Positions 1 to 9,046 of a stretch of DNA of 64,000 nucleotides are shown here, in pieces. The stretch's first letter is position 1. Each line of letters opens with the position of its first letter. The notes under the pieces were generated by a model. The model made no database searches. It saw only the letters and a program-made list of their open reading frames with translations, and had not been told where the DNA came from. The position numbers and the translations under genes were made by a program. The stretch is from Paracoccus saliphilus (GTDB taxonomy: Bacteria > Pseudomonadota > Alphaproteobacteria > Rhodobacterales > Rhodobacteraceae). The DNA lies in assembly GCF_028553805.1 (NCBI RefSeq), contig NZ_CP067140.1, positions 3,534,001 through 3,598,000 on the forward strand, in the 5' to 3' direction.

Positions 1-2
1 AA

Positions 3-167
3 GAAAACAGTGGCAAGATCACGGTGGCAGGTGCGCTGATTGCGGTGCTTTTGACGGTACCGGTGGTGAATATAATAGGCCCGCTTCTGGCGGCTGCGGC
101 CTTTACCCACCTCTTCCATCTTATCCGCGGAAGAACTGGTCAAAGCTCTCCAGTTCCTCGCGGCTGA
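3..167 (+). CDS. C-terminal end of an EI24 (CysZ-like) membrane protein, partial
   Basis: The window opens inside a forward reading frame with no start in view. It encodes about 54 residues: a hydrophobic run of about 30 residues with TVPVVNIIGPLLAAAAFTH near its end, then a short basic, polar tail and a TGA. This resembles the last membrane segment of EI24/CysZ-type proteins, which end in a similar IPIVNLL...AATFTHLFH block. Most of the protein lies upstream, so its length and start cannot be judged. Its 3' end overlaps the convergent DUF1467 gene by about 47 bases. The call rests on pattern memory of the family end; an unrelated membrane protein is possible. Confidence 0.55.
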   Translation, partial: ENSGKITVAGALIAVLLTVPVVNIIGPLLAAAAFTHLFHLIRGRTGQSSPVPRG

Positions 168-393
168 TCACGCCGCTGAGGATCACCCAGGCAATGGGAG
201 CCCAGATCACCGCCGCGATCACCGTCGTCCAGATCAGCTTGCGCCCGATCACGAAATTCGCGGGGGCGCCCGCTGGCGTGCCGGGAACGATCTCTCCGGC
301 ATCGGCTTGCGACCTCTGACCGAACAGCACGACGATGAACAATGTCAGAAACCACAGCACGGTATATAGAACGATCCCACCGGTCAGATTCAT
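121..393 (-). CDS. DUF1467 family membrane protein
   Basis: A small integral membrane protein of 90 residues. It has an N-terminal hydrophobic helix (about residues 5-25), a polar loop with EIVPGTPAGAPANF, and a second helix (about 50-72). This two-helix layout with the PGTP..APANF loop is typical of DUF1467, a family of unknown function common in Rhodobacteraceae next to methylmalonyl-CoA epimerase. I chose the ATG that overlaps the stop of mce (TGATG on the reverse strand), which implies translational coupling; an upstream in-frame start at 420 would lie within mce. Its 3' end overlaps the convergent EI24 gene. No function is inferred. Confidence 0.8.
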   Translation of the reverse strand: MNLTGGIVLYTVLWFLTLFIVVLFGQRSQADAGEIVPGTPAGAPANFVIGRKLIWTTVIAAVIWAPIAWVILSGVISREELESFDQFFRG

Positions 394-797
394 CAGATTT
401 GCTCCAACTCGATCAGGCAACCGTTGAAATCCTTGGGGTGCAGGAACAGCACCGGCTTGCCATGCGCGCCGATCTTTGGTTCGCCATTGCCAAGAACCCG
501 CGCCCCCTCGGCCTTGAGTTTGTCACGCGCGGCAAGAATATCCTCAACCTCGTAACACATGTGATGAATGCCGCCCGATGGATTCTTCTCGAGAAATCCC
601 TGGATCGGACTGTCATCGCCCAAGGGATAAAGCAGCTCGACCTTGGTATTCGGAAGCTCGATGAAAACGACGGTCACACCGTGATCGGGCTCGTCCTGCG
701 GAGGGCGGACATTCGCTCCGAGCGTGTCTCGATATTGGGCCGCCGCCGCCTGCAGGTCGGGCACGGCGATGGCAACATGGTTCAGGCGTCCGATCAT
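393..797 (-). CDS. mce: methylmalonyl-CoA epimerase
   Basis: A 134-residue protein of the vicinal-oxygen-chelate (glyoxalase) fold. It would interconvert (2R)- and (2S)-methylmalonyl-CoA in the propionyl-CoA to succinyl-CoA route in the cytoplasm. The N-terminus IGRLNHVAIAVPDL carries the first metal-ligand His. SGGIHHMCYEV in the middle and a Glu in LIELEQI at the C-terminus are further expected metal ligands. The length fits the family. The start is set by a GGAGGT site 7 bases upstream; a start six codons earlier would lack this. It is coupled to the downstream DUF1467 gene by a TGATG overlap. The mutase and carboxylase genes are not in the window. Confidence 0.92.
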   Translation of the reverse strand: MIGRLNHVAIAVPDLQAAAAQYRDTLGANVRPPQDEPDHGVTVVFIELPNTKVELLYPLGDDSPIQGFLEKNPSGGIHHMCYEVEDILAARDKLKAEGARVLGNGEPKIGAHGKPVLFLHPKDFNGCLIELEQI

Positions 798-929
798 ATC
801 AACCTCCGTTTGCACGTATTTCTAGGCCTTGTACGGCCTGAGTAAAAGCAAAACCCGTTGTGATTAACCCGGCGTTAGCATCCCGGAAGCAAACTCTTCC
901 TATCGTCAGAGAATCGCGGGGTAAAAGAA

Positions 930-1658
930 ATGTTGTCAGAAGTCACGATGGATCCGGTCGCTCCTTTACCGATGCGGATAATGGCGCAGCCTGGACGCCC
1001 TCTCGCCGGATTGACGGTGTTTGCGGTCGAGGATTCGCGCTATTCGAGCGAGGCCATGCGGCTTCTCTGTATGCGATCAGGCGCGCGTATCCGGCGGGCG
1101 GACTGTCTTCGTTCGGCCATCCGGCATTTGCAGAGCTATCGTCCGGACGTAGCGATCATCGATCTCGGCCTGCCTGATGGCGACGGGACGGGATTGATCC
1201 GCAACCTGGCCAACGCCACCCCCCGGCTTCCGGTGATTCTCGGCATCTCCGGCGATCCGGAACTACGCGACGAGGCAATCGCGGCCGGGGCGGATGGTTT
1301 CCTGTCAAAACCTGTGGAAAACCTCGCGATGTTTCAGCAGGCGATCATGTCGGCCCTGCCCGCGAACCTGCGACACTGGAGCCCGACCCCAGTCCCCAAT
1401 GACCTGATCATGCCCGACGGCACATCCTTGCGTGAAGATCTGACCCATGTAGCAGATATCCTCTCCACCGTCAGCGACACGTCTCGCATCGACTATATCG
1501 CCCGCTTTCTGGGAGGCGTGGCCCGCTCGGCGCATGACCAAACCCTGGAGGAGGCAGCCAACGCACTGGCCAAAGATCATCGGGCGGGGCGGGCAGTTGC
1601 GACCGAACTGGCGCGACTAAGCGCCATGGTGCAGGACAGGCTCACCCGAACCGCATAA
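930..1658 (+). CDS. response regulator receiver protein
   Basis: A 242-residue protein with one receiver domain (about residues 26-142). The acidic pair is E34-D35, the likely phospho-acceptor is D78 in AIIDLGLPDGDG, and the conserved Lys is K127 in FLSKPV. Beyond residue 150 there is no recognisable DNA-binding or enzymatic domain, only a helical segment of about 90 residues rich in Ala and Arg. It may act by protein-protein contact or by an output I do not recognise. No histidine kinase lies next to it. The start is the first ATG after a GGGG-containing leader; later in-frame ATGs (residues 7 and 15) would also keep the whole receiver domain. Confidence 0.8.
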   Translation: MLSEVTMDPVAPLPMRIMAQPGRPLAGLTVFAVEDSRYSSEAMRLLCMRSGARIRRADCLRSAIRHLQSYRPDVAIIDLGLPDGDGTGLIRNLANATPRLPVILGISGDPELRDEAIAAGADGFLSKPVENLAMFQQAIMSALPANLRHWSPTPVPNDLIMPDGTSLREDLTHVADILSTVSDTSRIDYIARFLGGVARSAHDQTLEEAANALAKDHRAGRAVATELARLSAMVQDRLTRTA

Positions 1659-1687
1659 TATCGGAACCAACCGCCCGCCAGTTTGCT

Positions 1688-2389
1688 TCAGTCACCGCTG
1701 CGGCCGGGTAACGCCTGAGCGGTCAGCGAGGACAGGCTTTGACGCTGCAATCCTTCGGCATCGAAATTACCCGGTGCCAACCACTGCCGGTAAGCGGCGT
1801 CCAGGGCAGGCCATTCGCCGTCAATGATCGAGAACCACGCCGTATCCCGGTTACAGTCCTTCACGATCATATGCTGGCGGAACACACCCTCGAAACGGAA
1901 CCCGAACCGCAGCGCTGCTCGGCGTGACGGGGCGTTCAGGGCGTTGCATTTCCATTCGACCCGGCGATACCCCGCTTCGAATGCCCACCGGATCATCGCC
2001 ATCAGGGCAGCGCTGCCGATCCGGTTGCGCTGCAGAGCGGGGCTCAACATGATATTGCCGATCTCGATCACACCATTGGCAGGATCTATGCGCATGAAAG
2101 ACGCCACGCCCATCGCCAACCCCGTCCGAGGATCGACAACGGCGTAGAAGCATGGATCAGAGGCTGCAGCCATCTGCGCCTGCCACTCACGATAGGCGTC
2201 AAGATCGGGAAACGGACCGATAGCCAGATAGTCCCAGACATGATCGGCACCCTGGACCGCCTCGAAAATCGGCTCGGCATGACGGCCGGGATCAAGCCGT
2301 TCAAGCCGCGCCCAGACCGCATCGATTTCCGGGTTGCCCGGCGCGGGCCGCGGCGTGAAACCCGAAATCGTCTTTCCTGCGCCGCTCAT
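1688..2389 (-). CDS. GNAT family N-acetyltransferase (RimJ/RimL-like)
   Basis: A 233-residue acyl-CoA-dependent N-acetyltransferase; the substrate is unknown. The acetyl-CoA binding core is visible in NIMLSPALQRNRIGSAAL, whose Q/RxxGxA-like loop binds the pyrophosphate, and in ALNAPSRRAALRFGFRFEG, the Asn-containing helix typical of RimJ/RimL-type enzymes. I chose an ATG with AGAGGG about five bases upstream. A GTG at 2407 that overlaps the aspS stop codon (GTGA) would add six residues and is a real alternative, since it would couple translation to aspS. The gene is probably co-transcribed with aspS. Confidence 0.85.
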   Translation of the reverse strand: MSGAGKTISGFTPRPAPGNPEIDAVWARLERLDPGRHAEPIFEAVQGADHVWDYLAIGPFPDLDAYREWQAQMAAASDPCFYAVVDPRTGLAMGVASFMRIDPANGVIEIGNIMLSPALQRNRIGSAALMAMIRWAFEAGYRRVEWKCNALNAPSRRAALRFGFRFEGVFRQHMIVKDCNRDTAWFSIIDGEWPALDAAYRQWLAPGNFDAEGLQRQSLSSLTAQALPGRSGD

Positions 2390-2403
2390 GCCATCCCTCT
2401 TAT

Positions 2404-4179
2404 TCACTCGCTTGGAAGCACCCGAAGGCGCAATTCGCGCAACTGCTCATTCGTCGGCTCGCTCGGCGCGCCCATCATCAGGTCCTCGGCGCGCTGGTTC
2501 ATCGGGAACATGATGACCTCACGGATATTCTGCTCATCCGCCAGCAACATCACGATCCGGTCGATCCCTGCCGCGCAGCCGCCATGCGGAGGCGCACCAT
2601 AGCGGAAAGCCTTGACCATGCCGCCGAAACGGTTCTCGACCTCAGAGGCCGGATAGCCAGCCAGTTCAAACGCCTTGAACATGATCTCGGGCTTGTGGTT
2701 TCGGATCGCCCCGGAAACCAGTTCGTAGCCATTGCAGGCAAGGTCATATTGATAGCCCTTGACCTGCAGAGGATCGCCTTCCAGCGCCTCCATCCCGCCC
2801 TGCGGCATGCTGAACGGGTTGTGGCTGAAGTCGATCTTGCCCTCGTCGGTCTTCTCATACATCGGAAAATCGACGATCCATGCGAATTTGAACTGGTTCT
2901 CGTCGGTCAGCCCCAATTCACGGCCAATCTCGTTCCGGGCCCGGCCCGCCACCGCCTCGAAGGAATCGGGCTTGCCGCCGAGGAAGAACGCCGCATCACC
3001 TTCGGCCAATCCAAGCTGCTGCCGGATTGCCTCGGTACGTTCGGGACCGATATTTTTCGCAATCGGGCCGGCGGCCTCGGTCTGACCATCCTCTCCCTTG
3101 CGCCAGAAGATATAACCCATGCCCGGCAGACCCTCTCGCTGCGCGAAGGCATTCATGCGGTCGGCGAATTTACGGCTGCCGCCACCCGGTGCAGGAATGG
3201 CGCGGACCTCGGTGCCGTTCTGCTCCAGCAGTTTGGCGAAAATCGCAAATCCCGAACCGCGGAAATGGTCACTCACCACCTGCATCTCGATCGGGTTGCG
3301 CAGGTCGGGCTTGTCGCTGCCATATTTCAGCATCGCCTCGGCAAAGGGAATGCGCGGCCAGTCGGCATCGACCGGGCGACCGTTGCCGAATTCTTCGAAC
3401 AGACCCTGAATGACCGGCTGAATGGCGGCGAAGACATCCTCTTGCTCGACGAAGGACATCTCGAGGTCGAGCTGGTAGAAGTCGGTCGGCGAACGGTCGG
3501 CGCGCGGATCTTCGTCGCGGAAACAGGGGGCGATCTGGAAATACTTGTCGAAGCCGGCAACCATGATCAGCTGCTTGAACTGCTGCGGAGCCTGCGGCAG
3601 CGCATAGAACCTGCCCGGATGCAGACGCGAGGGCACCAGGAAGTCCCGCGCGCCTTCAGGACTGGACGCGGTGATGATCGGGGTCTGGAATTCATTGAAA
3701 TCCTGGTCCCACATGCGATTGCGCAAGCTGCGGATCACCTTTGAGCGCAGCATGATATTCTCATGCAAGCTGTCGCGGCGCAGGTCCAGGAACCGATAGG
3801 CGAGGCGGGTTTCCTCTGGATAATCCTGATCGCCGAAGACCGGCAGCGGCAATTCCTCGGCAGGACCTAGTACCTCGAGTTCCGCCGCATAAACTTCGAT
3901 CTCGCCAGTGGGCAGCTTGGGGTTGACCAGTGACGCGTCACGCAGCTTCACCTTGCCATCGATGCGGATGACGGTTTCGGACCGCAACCGCTCCATCGCG
4001 GCGAAGGCGGGGCTGTCACTGTCGGCCAGCACCTGTGTCATACCGTAATGGTCGCGCAGATCGACGAAGAGGACACCCCCATGATCGCGAACGCGGTGCA
4101 CCCAACCCGACAGGCGGACGGTTTCCCCGGCATTGGCGGCAGTCAGATCGCCGCAGTTATGGCTGCGATAGGCGTGCAT
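2404..4179 (-). CDS. aspS: aspartyl-tRNA synthetase
   Basis: A 591-residue class IIb synthetase that charges tRNA with aspartate in the cytoplasm. In order: N-terminal OB-fold anticodon-binding domain (residues 20-105, [19 protein letters not shown]), catalytic core with class II motif 2 ([10 protein letters not shown], 220-229), the bacterial insertion domain (about 290-420), and motif 3 (GIDRIVMLL) near the C-terminus. Length is normal for bacterial AspRS. The loop RDHGG, with His at residue 33, resembles the non-discriminating AspRS type that also makes Asp-tRNA(Asn), rather than the RDLGS of E. coli. Transcribed toward the GNAT gene, which it overlaps or nearly abuts. Confidence 0.97.
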   Translation of the reverse strand: MHAYRSHNCGDLTAANAGETVRLSGWVHRVRDHGGVLFVDLRDHYGMTQVLADSDSPAFAAMERLRSETVIRIDGKVKLRDASLVNPKLPTGEIEVYAAELEVLGPAEELPLPVFGDQDYPEETRLAYRFLDLRRDSLHENIMLRSKVIRSLRNRMWDQDFNEFQTPIITASSPEGARDFLVPSRLHPGRFYALPQAPQQFKQLIMVAGFDKYFQIAPCFRDEDPRADRSPTDFYQLDLEMSFVEQEDVFAAIQPVIQGLFEEFGNGRPVDADWPRIPFAEAMLKYGSDKPDLRNPIEMQVVSDHFRGSGFAIFAKLLEQNGTEVRAIPAPGGGSRKFADRMNAFAQREGLPGMGYIFWRKGEDGQTEAAGPIAKNIGPERTEAIRQQLGLAEGDAAFFLGGKPDSFEAVAGRARNEIGRELGLTDENQFKFAWIVDFPMYEKTDEGKIDFSHNPFSMPQGGMEALEGDPLQVKGYQYDLACNGYELVSGAIRNHKPEIMFKAFELAGYPASEVENRFGGMVKAFRYGAPPHGGCAAGIDRIVMLLADEQNIREVIMFPMNQRAEDLMMGAPSEPTNEQLRELRLRVLPSE

Positions 4180-4240
4180 GATCGGTCCTCAGGTTGTTCA
4201 GCACCCGCATGAACCTTTTGGCGGCGGGGAAGTCAACCGT

Positions 4241-4900
4241 TCAGAAGGGCCGGACCACGTTGCCGGACCAGAAATAATAGCCCATTCCGACCGCGAAGAG
4301 GATATTTCCGGCCACCGCATGCAATATCCAGGCTGCGGGAAAGCCATGACGGAGATAGGCGCGGGCAAATACCCAACCGCCGATGAATGTCATCGCAGCC
4401 ACCACCCAGGACCAGTACATCAGGTGCGCAAAGGAAAATATGAGTGCATTGATCGCGATTGCGCCCTTACCCTCGGGCAATAGCGAGCCGTAGCGATGAA
4501 AGAACAGCGGGCGAAAGATTAGTTCTTGCGGCAGCGCCGAGAGGATCGGGTAGAAACACCAGATCACGATCAGGAATTCCGGGTTCGTCCGCAAGATTGC
4601 GAACAATGCCTCGGGGCGGGCCAGTGACAGGATCGCGATGCCTGAGATCGCGGTTGCAAGGGCAATGCCCAGAACCTCCCACCACGGGATACGCCGACCG
4701 CGTGCAAGATTGCGCCAGCGAAAGCCGCCCGTCCTCCAGAGCAAAAGCATCCCTGCGACGCTGAAGACGAACAGGGCGGTAAACATCCGCTGTGGAGGCA
4801 GGAACAGCGCAATCGCCAGCGGCGCCCCGATATAGAGCGCCGCAAATTCGGCCATCAGCCGTAGGCGCGGTCTTACCGCGTCAGACGTGTCTGCAACCAT
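4241..4900 (-). CDS. CPBP family intramembrane metalloprotease
   Basis: A 219-residue polytopic membrane protein with about six hydrophobic segments. It carries the CPBP (CaaX protease and bacteriocin-processing, Abi) motifs: PQELIFRPLFFHR, a variant of EExxxR in which the first Glu is Gln; FSFAHLMY (FxxxH); and HAVAGN at the C-terminal side. The missing first Glu is seen in some subfamilies, so activity is likely but not certain. The physiological substrate is unknown. Its start lies within the 3' end of the upstream lysozyme-like gene. An ATG at 4900 and a TTG at 4909 are both possible; neither has a strong ribosome site. Confidence 0.8.
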   Translation of the reverse strand: MVADTSDAVRPRLRLMAEFAALYIGAPLAIALFLPPQRMFTALFVFSVAGMLLLWRTGGFRWRNLARGRRIPWWEVLGIALATAISGIAILSLARPEALFAILRTNPEFLIVIWCFYPILSALPQELIFRPLFFHRYGSLLPEGKGAIAINALIFSFAHLMYWSWVVAAMTFIGGWVFARAYLRHGFPAAWILHAVAGNILFAVGMGYYFWSGNVVRPF

Positions 4901-5661
4901 CGTGACCAATCCGAAGCAGAGCCTGCAAAGGCGTTCAGATCCACATTCCCGTCAATTCCGGGAACGATTCCCGTACCAGTATACTGCCAGAAAGCCCAAC
5001 GCTGGCCCCGATAGATATTGCGCGGATGATCGGCGACCGAACGCAACCAGAATTCGGCCCTCAAATCGCCCAGATTATTATCTCGGTAAAAGTCGACGGT
5101 GGTGTAGACGATCGGCCGCTGCCCATAGTGACGCCCGACGATATCCAGGAAGATCGACGCCTCGCGCTTGACCTCGGATGCCGGGGGACGGCGCGGGCAG
5201 GTCTTGGAGTGGGTCCATTCGATATCCAGCACCGGCGGCAGCGAACCACGCTCTCGCGGGACATTGCGGATGAACCAGCGCGCTTGTTCAGCCCCGCTGC
5301 GGCAGAAATAATAATAGTGATAGGCGCCGCGTGGAATCCTCGCACCGGCGGCCTCGCGCCAATAACGGTTGAAATTGGGATCGAGATGGTCGCCGCCTTC
5401 GGTCGATTTGATGAAGGCAAAGCTGATCCCCGCGCCACGCACGCGCCGCCAGTCGATATCACCCTGCCAGCGGGAGATGTCGATGCCATGCACCTGATGA
5501 TTGTAAGGATGTCCGCTACCCCAGTCATGCGGCGCGCTGTCACCCAGCTGCGGATTGGCCCCCGGCCCCCGCGCGCCATATCCGCCACCTGACGGCGACC
5601 GCGAACAGGCCACTGCCAATACCAGCATGAGACCTAAAAGTACCTTGGTAAAATGGCGCAT
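4873..5661 (-). CDS. glycoside hydrolase family 25 lysozyme-like lipoprotein
   Basis: A 262-residue predicted lipoprotein. The N-terminus has a basic start, a hydrophobic stretch and a lipobox LAVAC (Cys at residue 19), so the mature enzyme would sit on the inner or outer membrane facing the periplasm. The GH25 domain (about 55-255) shows GIDISRWQGDIDW with the first catalytic Asp, FAFIKSTEGGDHLDPNF, PPVLDIEW with the DxE catalytic pair, and FWQYTGTG near the end. GH25 enzymes cleave the MurNAc-GlcNAc bond of peptidoglycan. GAGGG six bases upstream supports this ATG. It overlaps the CPBP protease gene by 28 bases and is probably co-transcribed with it. The lipoprotein signal argues for a cellular rather than a phage enzyme. 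Confidence 0.88.
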   Translation of the reverse strand: MRHFTKVLLGLMLVLAVACSRSPSGGGYGARGPGANPQLGDSAPHDWGSGHPYNHQVHGIDISRWQGDIDWRRVRGAGISFAFIKSTEGGDHLDPNFNRYWREAAGARIPRGAYHYYYFCRSGAEQARWFIRNVPRERGSLPPVLDIEWTHSKTCPRRPPASEVKREASIFLDIVGRHYGQRPIVYTTVDFYRDNNLGDLRAEFWLRSVADHPRNIYRGQRWAFWQYTGTGIVPGIDGNVDLNAFAGSASDWSRWLQTRLTR

Positions 5662-5769
5662 TGCTGCCCTCGCTCCTGCCTCTGTTACCACGCCGCGTTT
5701 GCCGCGACTTTTGCCTGTTATCGCAAACCCGTGAGATAAAGTCACCGGGCCGTGACGGTCACGAAAGCG

Positions 5770-7149
5770 TCAGTTACGATCCGGGACCAGTTTCCCGGGA
5801 TTCAGAATGTTATCAGGATCGAGCGCTGTCTTGATTGCTCCCATCACCTGCCAGCCCTCGCCATGTTCAGCCGCCATAAGCGGGCGCTTGCCGATGCCGA
5901 TACCATGCTCGCCGGTGATCGTGCCCCCGACTGCCAATGCGCGCTCGGCCATGCGGGTGGCGATGCGCTTGGCTGCGGCAAGCTCCACCTCATTGCCCGG
6001 CTCGACCAGCAGTTGCGAATGGAAATTACCATCCCCGACATGGCCGACAATCGGCCCGATCAACCCGGCCTCGCGGATATCCTCGGCTGCGGCACTGACT
6101 GCGGCGGGCAGATGCGACATCGGCACACAGACATCGGTGACAACGCCGGTTGCACCGGGCCGCAGGGCCAGGCAGGCGTGATATGCCCCGTGCCGCATAC
6201 GCCATAACCGGGTGCGGTCCTCGGGCGAGGTGGCCCAGTCAAAGCCCTGCGCTCCGAATTCGCGGGCCAGTTCGCCGAAACGCTCGGCATCTTCGCGCAC
6301 GGACGAGGGCGAGCCGTGGAACTCCACCATCAGATGCGGGGTCTCGGGCAGAGTTGTGCCAGCGTAAAGATTGAAGGCCCGGGCAGCGGCGGCATCCACG
6401 AACTCGATCCGCGCCATCGGAATTCCCGACTGGATCGTCGCACTGACGCATTCGACCGCATGTTCCAGGCTATCGAAGGCGCAGACTGCCGCGGCCACGT
6501 CCTCGGGCTGGCCATGCAGGCGCAGGGTCAGTTCGGTGATGATGCCAAGGGTTCCTTCCGAGCCCACGAACAGCCCGGTCAGGTCATATCCCGCGCTGGA
6601 TTTTGCCGCCCTTGTTCCGGTCCGGATGATGCGCCCATCCGCCAGCACGACCTGCAACCCCAGCACATTGTCCCGCATGGTTCCATAGCGCACTGCAGTC
6701 GTGCCGCTGGCACGGGTCGCCGCCATGCCGCCAAGGCTGGCATTGGCACCCGGATCGACCGGAAAGAACAGGCCCGTCGCCCGCAATTCGGTATTCAGCG
6801 CCTCGCGCGTGACACCGGGTTGGACGCTGACCTGCATATCCTCGGCCCGCGTCTCGACGACATTGTCCATCCGGGTCAGGTCGATCGTGACACCGCCGCG
6901 CGTCGCCAGCGCGTGCCCTTCCAGAGACGTCCCCATGCCCCACGGGACCACCGGTACGCCCGCATCCGCGCAGCCCCGGACGATTTGGGACACTTCTTCC
7001 GCGCTCTCAGGCCAGACGACCGCATCGGGAGGTGGCGCGCGATGGAAGCTCGCCGATTCCGCGTGGTGATCGCGATCGGCGGCGCCCTGCGACAGGCGCG
7101 AGCCCAAGAGCGATTCCAGCTTCTGGACGAGGTCAGGTGGTAATGTCAT
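5770..7149 (-). CDS. FAD-linked oxidase, D-lactate dehydrogenase (cytochrome)/GlcD type
   Basis: A 459-residue flavoprotein of the D-lactate dehydrogenase/D-2-hydroxyacid dehydrogenase/GlcD superfamily. The N-terminal PCMH-type FAD-binding domain (about 35-215) has VPWGMGTSLEGHA, PGANASLGGMAATRASGT for the diphosphate, and SSAGYDLTGLFVGSEGTLG. The C-terminal oxidase domain ends with VGHVGDGNFHSQL and ITGEHGIGIGKR, the metal/substrate His and Glu signatures. It would oxidise a 2-hydroxyacid such as D-lactate and pass electrons to a cytochrome or flavoprotein; the exact substrate cannot be read from sequence. GGAGG seven bases before the ATG fixes the start. It stands alone, divergent from the GT8 gene. 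Confidence 0.88.
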   Translation of the reverse strand: MTLPPDLVQKLESLLGSRLSQGAADRDHHAESASFHRAPPPDAVVWPESAEEVSQIVRGCADAGVPVVPWGMGTSLEGHALATRGGVTIDLTRMDNVVETRAEDMQVSVQPGVTREALNTELRATGLFFPVDPGANASLGGMAATRASGTTAVRYGTMRDNVLGLQVVLADGRIIRTGTRAAKSSAGYDLTGLFVGSEGTLGIITELTLRLHGQPEDVAAAVCAFDSLEHAVECVSATIQSGIPMARIEFVDAAAARAFNLYAGTTLPETPHLMVEFHGSPSSVREDAERFGELAREFGAQGFDWATSPEDRTRLWRMRHGAYHACLALRPGATGVVTDVCVPMSHLPAAVSAAAEDIREAGLIGPIVGHVGDGNFHSQLLVEPGNEVELAAAKRIATRMAERALAVGGTITGEHGIGIGKRPLMAAEHGEGWQVMGAIKTALDPDNILNPGKLVPDRN

Positions 7150-7291
7150 CGGCAATCCTCCGCTTGTCGCCGGGAGGTTAGCCTTATGATGAAACTTGGC
7201 AAACCCCCATATGTTCTGTCATCTACTGGTCATGGAATTGCCATAGCATGGCGCTCGCATTTGCAGGATCAAAGGCAGGACGCAGTTCTAC

Positions 7292-8185
7292 ATGGATACC
7301 ACCCGCATCTCTTCTTTTCGCCCGACCAGCCTGCAAAATGCAAGCCGGACACTGCCCGAGGGCCTGGTTGCAGAGACGCCACGGCAATCCGATCATGCCT
7401 ATGTGACATTGGTCAGCAATCCCGATTACCTGCCGGGAGCCGAGGCCTTGCTGCGATCCCTGCGGCTGACCGGAACAAAGGCCGATCTGGTGGTAATGCA
7501 TCGTGGCCTTTCCCCAGCGCATCTGGCGCGGCTGAGGGTTCATGGGGCACGGCTGATCGCCGCCGAATTGCTGCCGACATCCCACAGCTTCGATGCCACG
7601 CATGCCCGCGATGCCCTGCACAAGCGTGCCGCCTTCACCCGTGGCGGCAAGCCCGATTTTCACACCCCGCTGGACAATTTCGTCAAGCTGCGCCTGTGGC
7701 AGCTTGATTACGAGCGTTGCGTCTTCATTGATGCCGACGCCGTGGTCCTTCGCCCGGTGGACAAGCTCTTCGAACTGCCGGAGTTCTGCGCCGCACCCAA
7801 TGTCTATGACGGACTGGACGGGTTTCACAGGATGAATTCCGGCGTGTTCACCGCCCATCCGGATATCCGCTCCTATCGTGACATGCTGGCGCGGCTGGAC
7901 CAGCCCGGAGTCTTCTGGCGCAGGACCGACCAGACTTTCCTGCAGGACTACTTCCCCGACTGGCACGGGCTGTCGATTCATCACAACATGCTGCAATATG
8001 TCTGGTTCAACATGCCCGAGCTGTGGAGCTGGGACGATATTCGCATCCTCCATTTCCAATATGAAAAGCCGTGGCAGGATCACGACAAAGTGCATTTGCT
8101 GCGTCCCCTGATCGATCTGTGGCGCGCAATCGCCTCTGGCCAGCCTATGCCGGATCTTTCCGCCCAGGCCCGCCCTGCCGCCTGA
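7292..8185 (+). CDS. glycosyltransferase family 8 (glycogenin-like)
   Basis: A 297-residue glycosyltransferase of the GT-A fold. HAYVTLVSNPDYLPGAEAL (about residues 35-53) is the nucleotide-sugar-binding start of the GT8 domain. CVFIDADAVVLRP contains the metal-binding DxD, and FHRMNSGVFTAHP is the conserved acceptor-side block. HFQYEKPWQ near the end resembles the glycogenin-type His/Lys segment. These enzymes transfer glucose, galactose or glucuronate from a nucleotide sugar with retention. Donor and acceptor are unknown here. The stop overlaps the start of the next gene (TGATG), so the two are translationally coupled and may share a surface-glycan or glycoconjugate task. Confidence 0.88.
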   Translation: MDTTRISSFRPTSLQNASRTLPEGLVAETPRQSDHAYVTLVSNPDYLPGAEALLRSLRLTGTKADLVVMHRGLSPAHLARLRVHGARLIAAELLPTSHSFDATHARDALHKRAAFTRGGKPDFHTPLDNFVKLRLWQLDYERCVFIDADAVVLRPVDKLFELPEFCAAPNVYDGLDGFHRMNSGVFTAHPDIRSYRDMLARLDQPGVFWRRTDQTFLQDYFPDWHGLSIHHNMLQYVWFNMPELWSWDDIRILHFQYEKPWQDHDKVHLLRPLIDLWRAIASGQPMPDLSAQARPAA

Positions 8186-9009
8186 TGCGGATCGTGCTGA
8201 CCGGAGCAAGCGGAGTAGTCGGCGGCTTCGCATTGCACGCCGCGCGTGCTGCCGGGCATGATGTCACCATTCTGGACCGTCGCAACGGCTATACCCTTGG
8301 CGATACGCCCGACCTGTCGGGGCATCATGCCCTGATCCATTGCGCCTTCTCGCATCAGCCCGGTCGCTATCGCGGCGGCGAAGGCGACGATCCCGAAGGT
8401 TTTCGCCGGACGAATCTGGAAGGCTCGATCCGGTTATTCGATGCGGCCGCGGATTCGGGTGTAAAGCGCATCCTGTTCCTGTCCTCCCGCGCCGTTTATG
8501 ACGGCCATCCCCCGGATATCGAGTTGACCGATGACCTGCCCGCATCTCCGGCGAATCTCTATGGTGAGGTCAAGGCGCGGGCCGAAGATCATATGCACAG
8601 CCTCGATCTGCACGGTACGGCCATCCGTGCAACCGGCATCTATGGTCCTGGTCCCGCGCATAAATGGCGCGAACTGTTCACGGATTACCTGACCGGAAAG
8701 ACAATCGCCCCACGCGTCAGCACAGAGCTGCATGGCGACGATCTCGCTCACGCAATGCTGCTCTTGCTGGATCAGGACGCGCCACCACCAAGCGTGAATG
8801 CCAGTGACCTGATACTCGACCGTCATGATCTGCTGGCCGAGGTCCAGCGCCTGACCGGCAGCGACTCTCCCCTGCCCCCTCGAGCGGATGCCAACGCGCT
8901 GCGAGTGATGCGATGCGACAGGCTTGCCGCGATAGGCTGGCGTCCCGGAGGCATCGGCATGCTCCGCGCCAGTCTGCCCGCAATGCTGGACCCGGCCCCG
9001 CATTTGTGA
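8185..9009 (+). CDS. NAD(P)-dependent epimerase/dehydratase (extended SDR)
   Basis: A 274-residue extended short-chain dehydrogenase/reductase of the sugar epimerase type. MRIVLTGASGVVGGFAL carries the TGxxGxxG dinucleotide loop at the N-terminus. The active site appears as LSSRAVYDG with Tyr, and LYGEVKARAEDH with the YxxxK-like Lys-containing helix shifted: here YGEVKAR supplies Tyr and Lys. GIYGPG is the usual substrate-domain element. The protein is shorter than UDP-galactose epimerases. I set the start at the ATG overlapping the GT8 stop (TGATG); an open frame continues upstream but within that gene. A role in making or altering the sugar used by the GT8 partner is an inference. Confidence 0.85.
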   Translation: MRIVLTGASGVVGGFALHAARAAGHDVTILDRRNGYTLGDTPDLSGHHALIHCAFSHQPGRYRGGEGDDPEGFRRTNLEGSIRLFDAAADSGVKRILFLSSRAVYDGHPPDIELTDDLPASPANLYGEVKARAEDHMHSLDLHGTAIRATGIYGPGPAHKWRELFTDYLTGKTIAPRVSTELHGDDLAHAMLLLLDQDAPPPSVNASDLILDRHDLLAEVQRLTGSDSPLPPRADANALRVMRCDRLAAIGWRPGGIGMLRASLPAMLDPAPHL

Positions 9010-9046
9010 TTCGCTGTCCCGACAGGGGCAGATCGGCTAAACAGCA

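Noticed and set aside
4873-5661. Phage endolysin as evidence of a prophage
   Set aside because: The GH25 protein has a lipoprotein signal and lies among housekeeping genes; no phage structural, integrase or holin gene is nearby.
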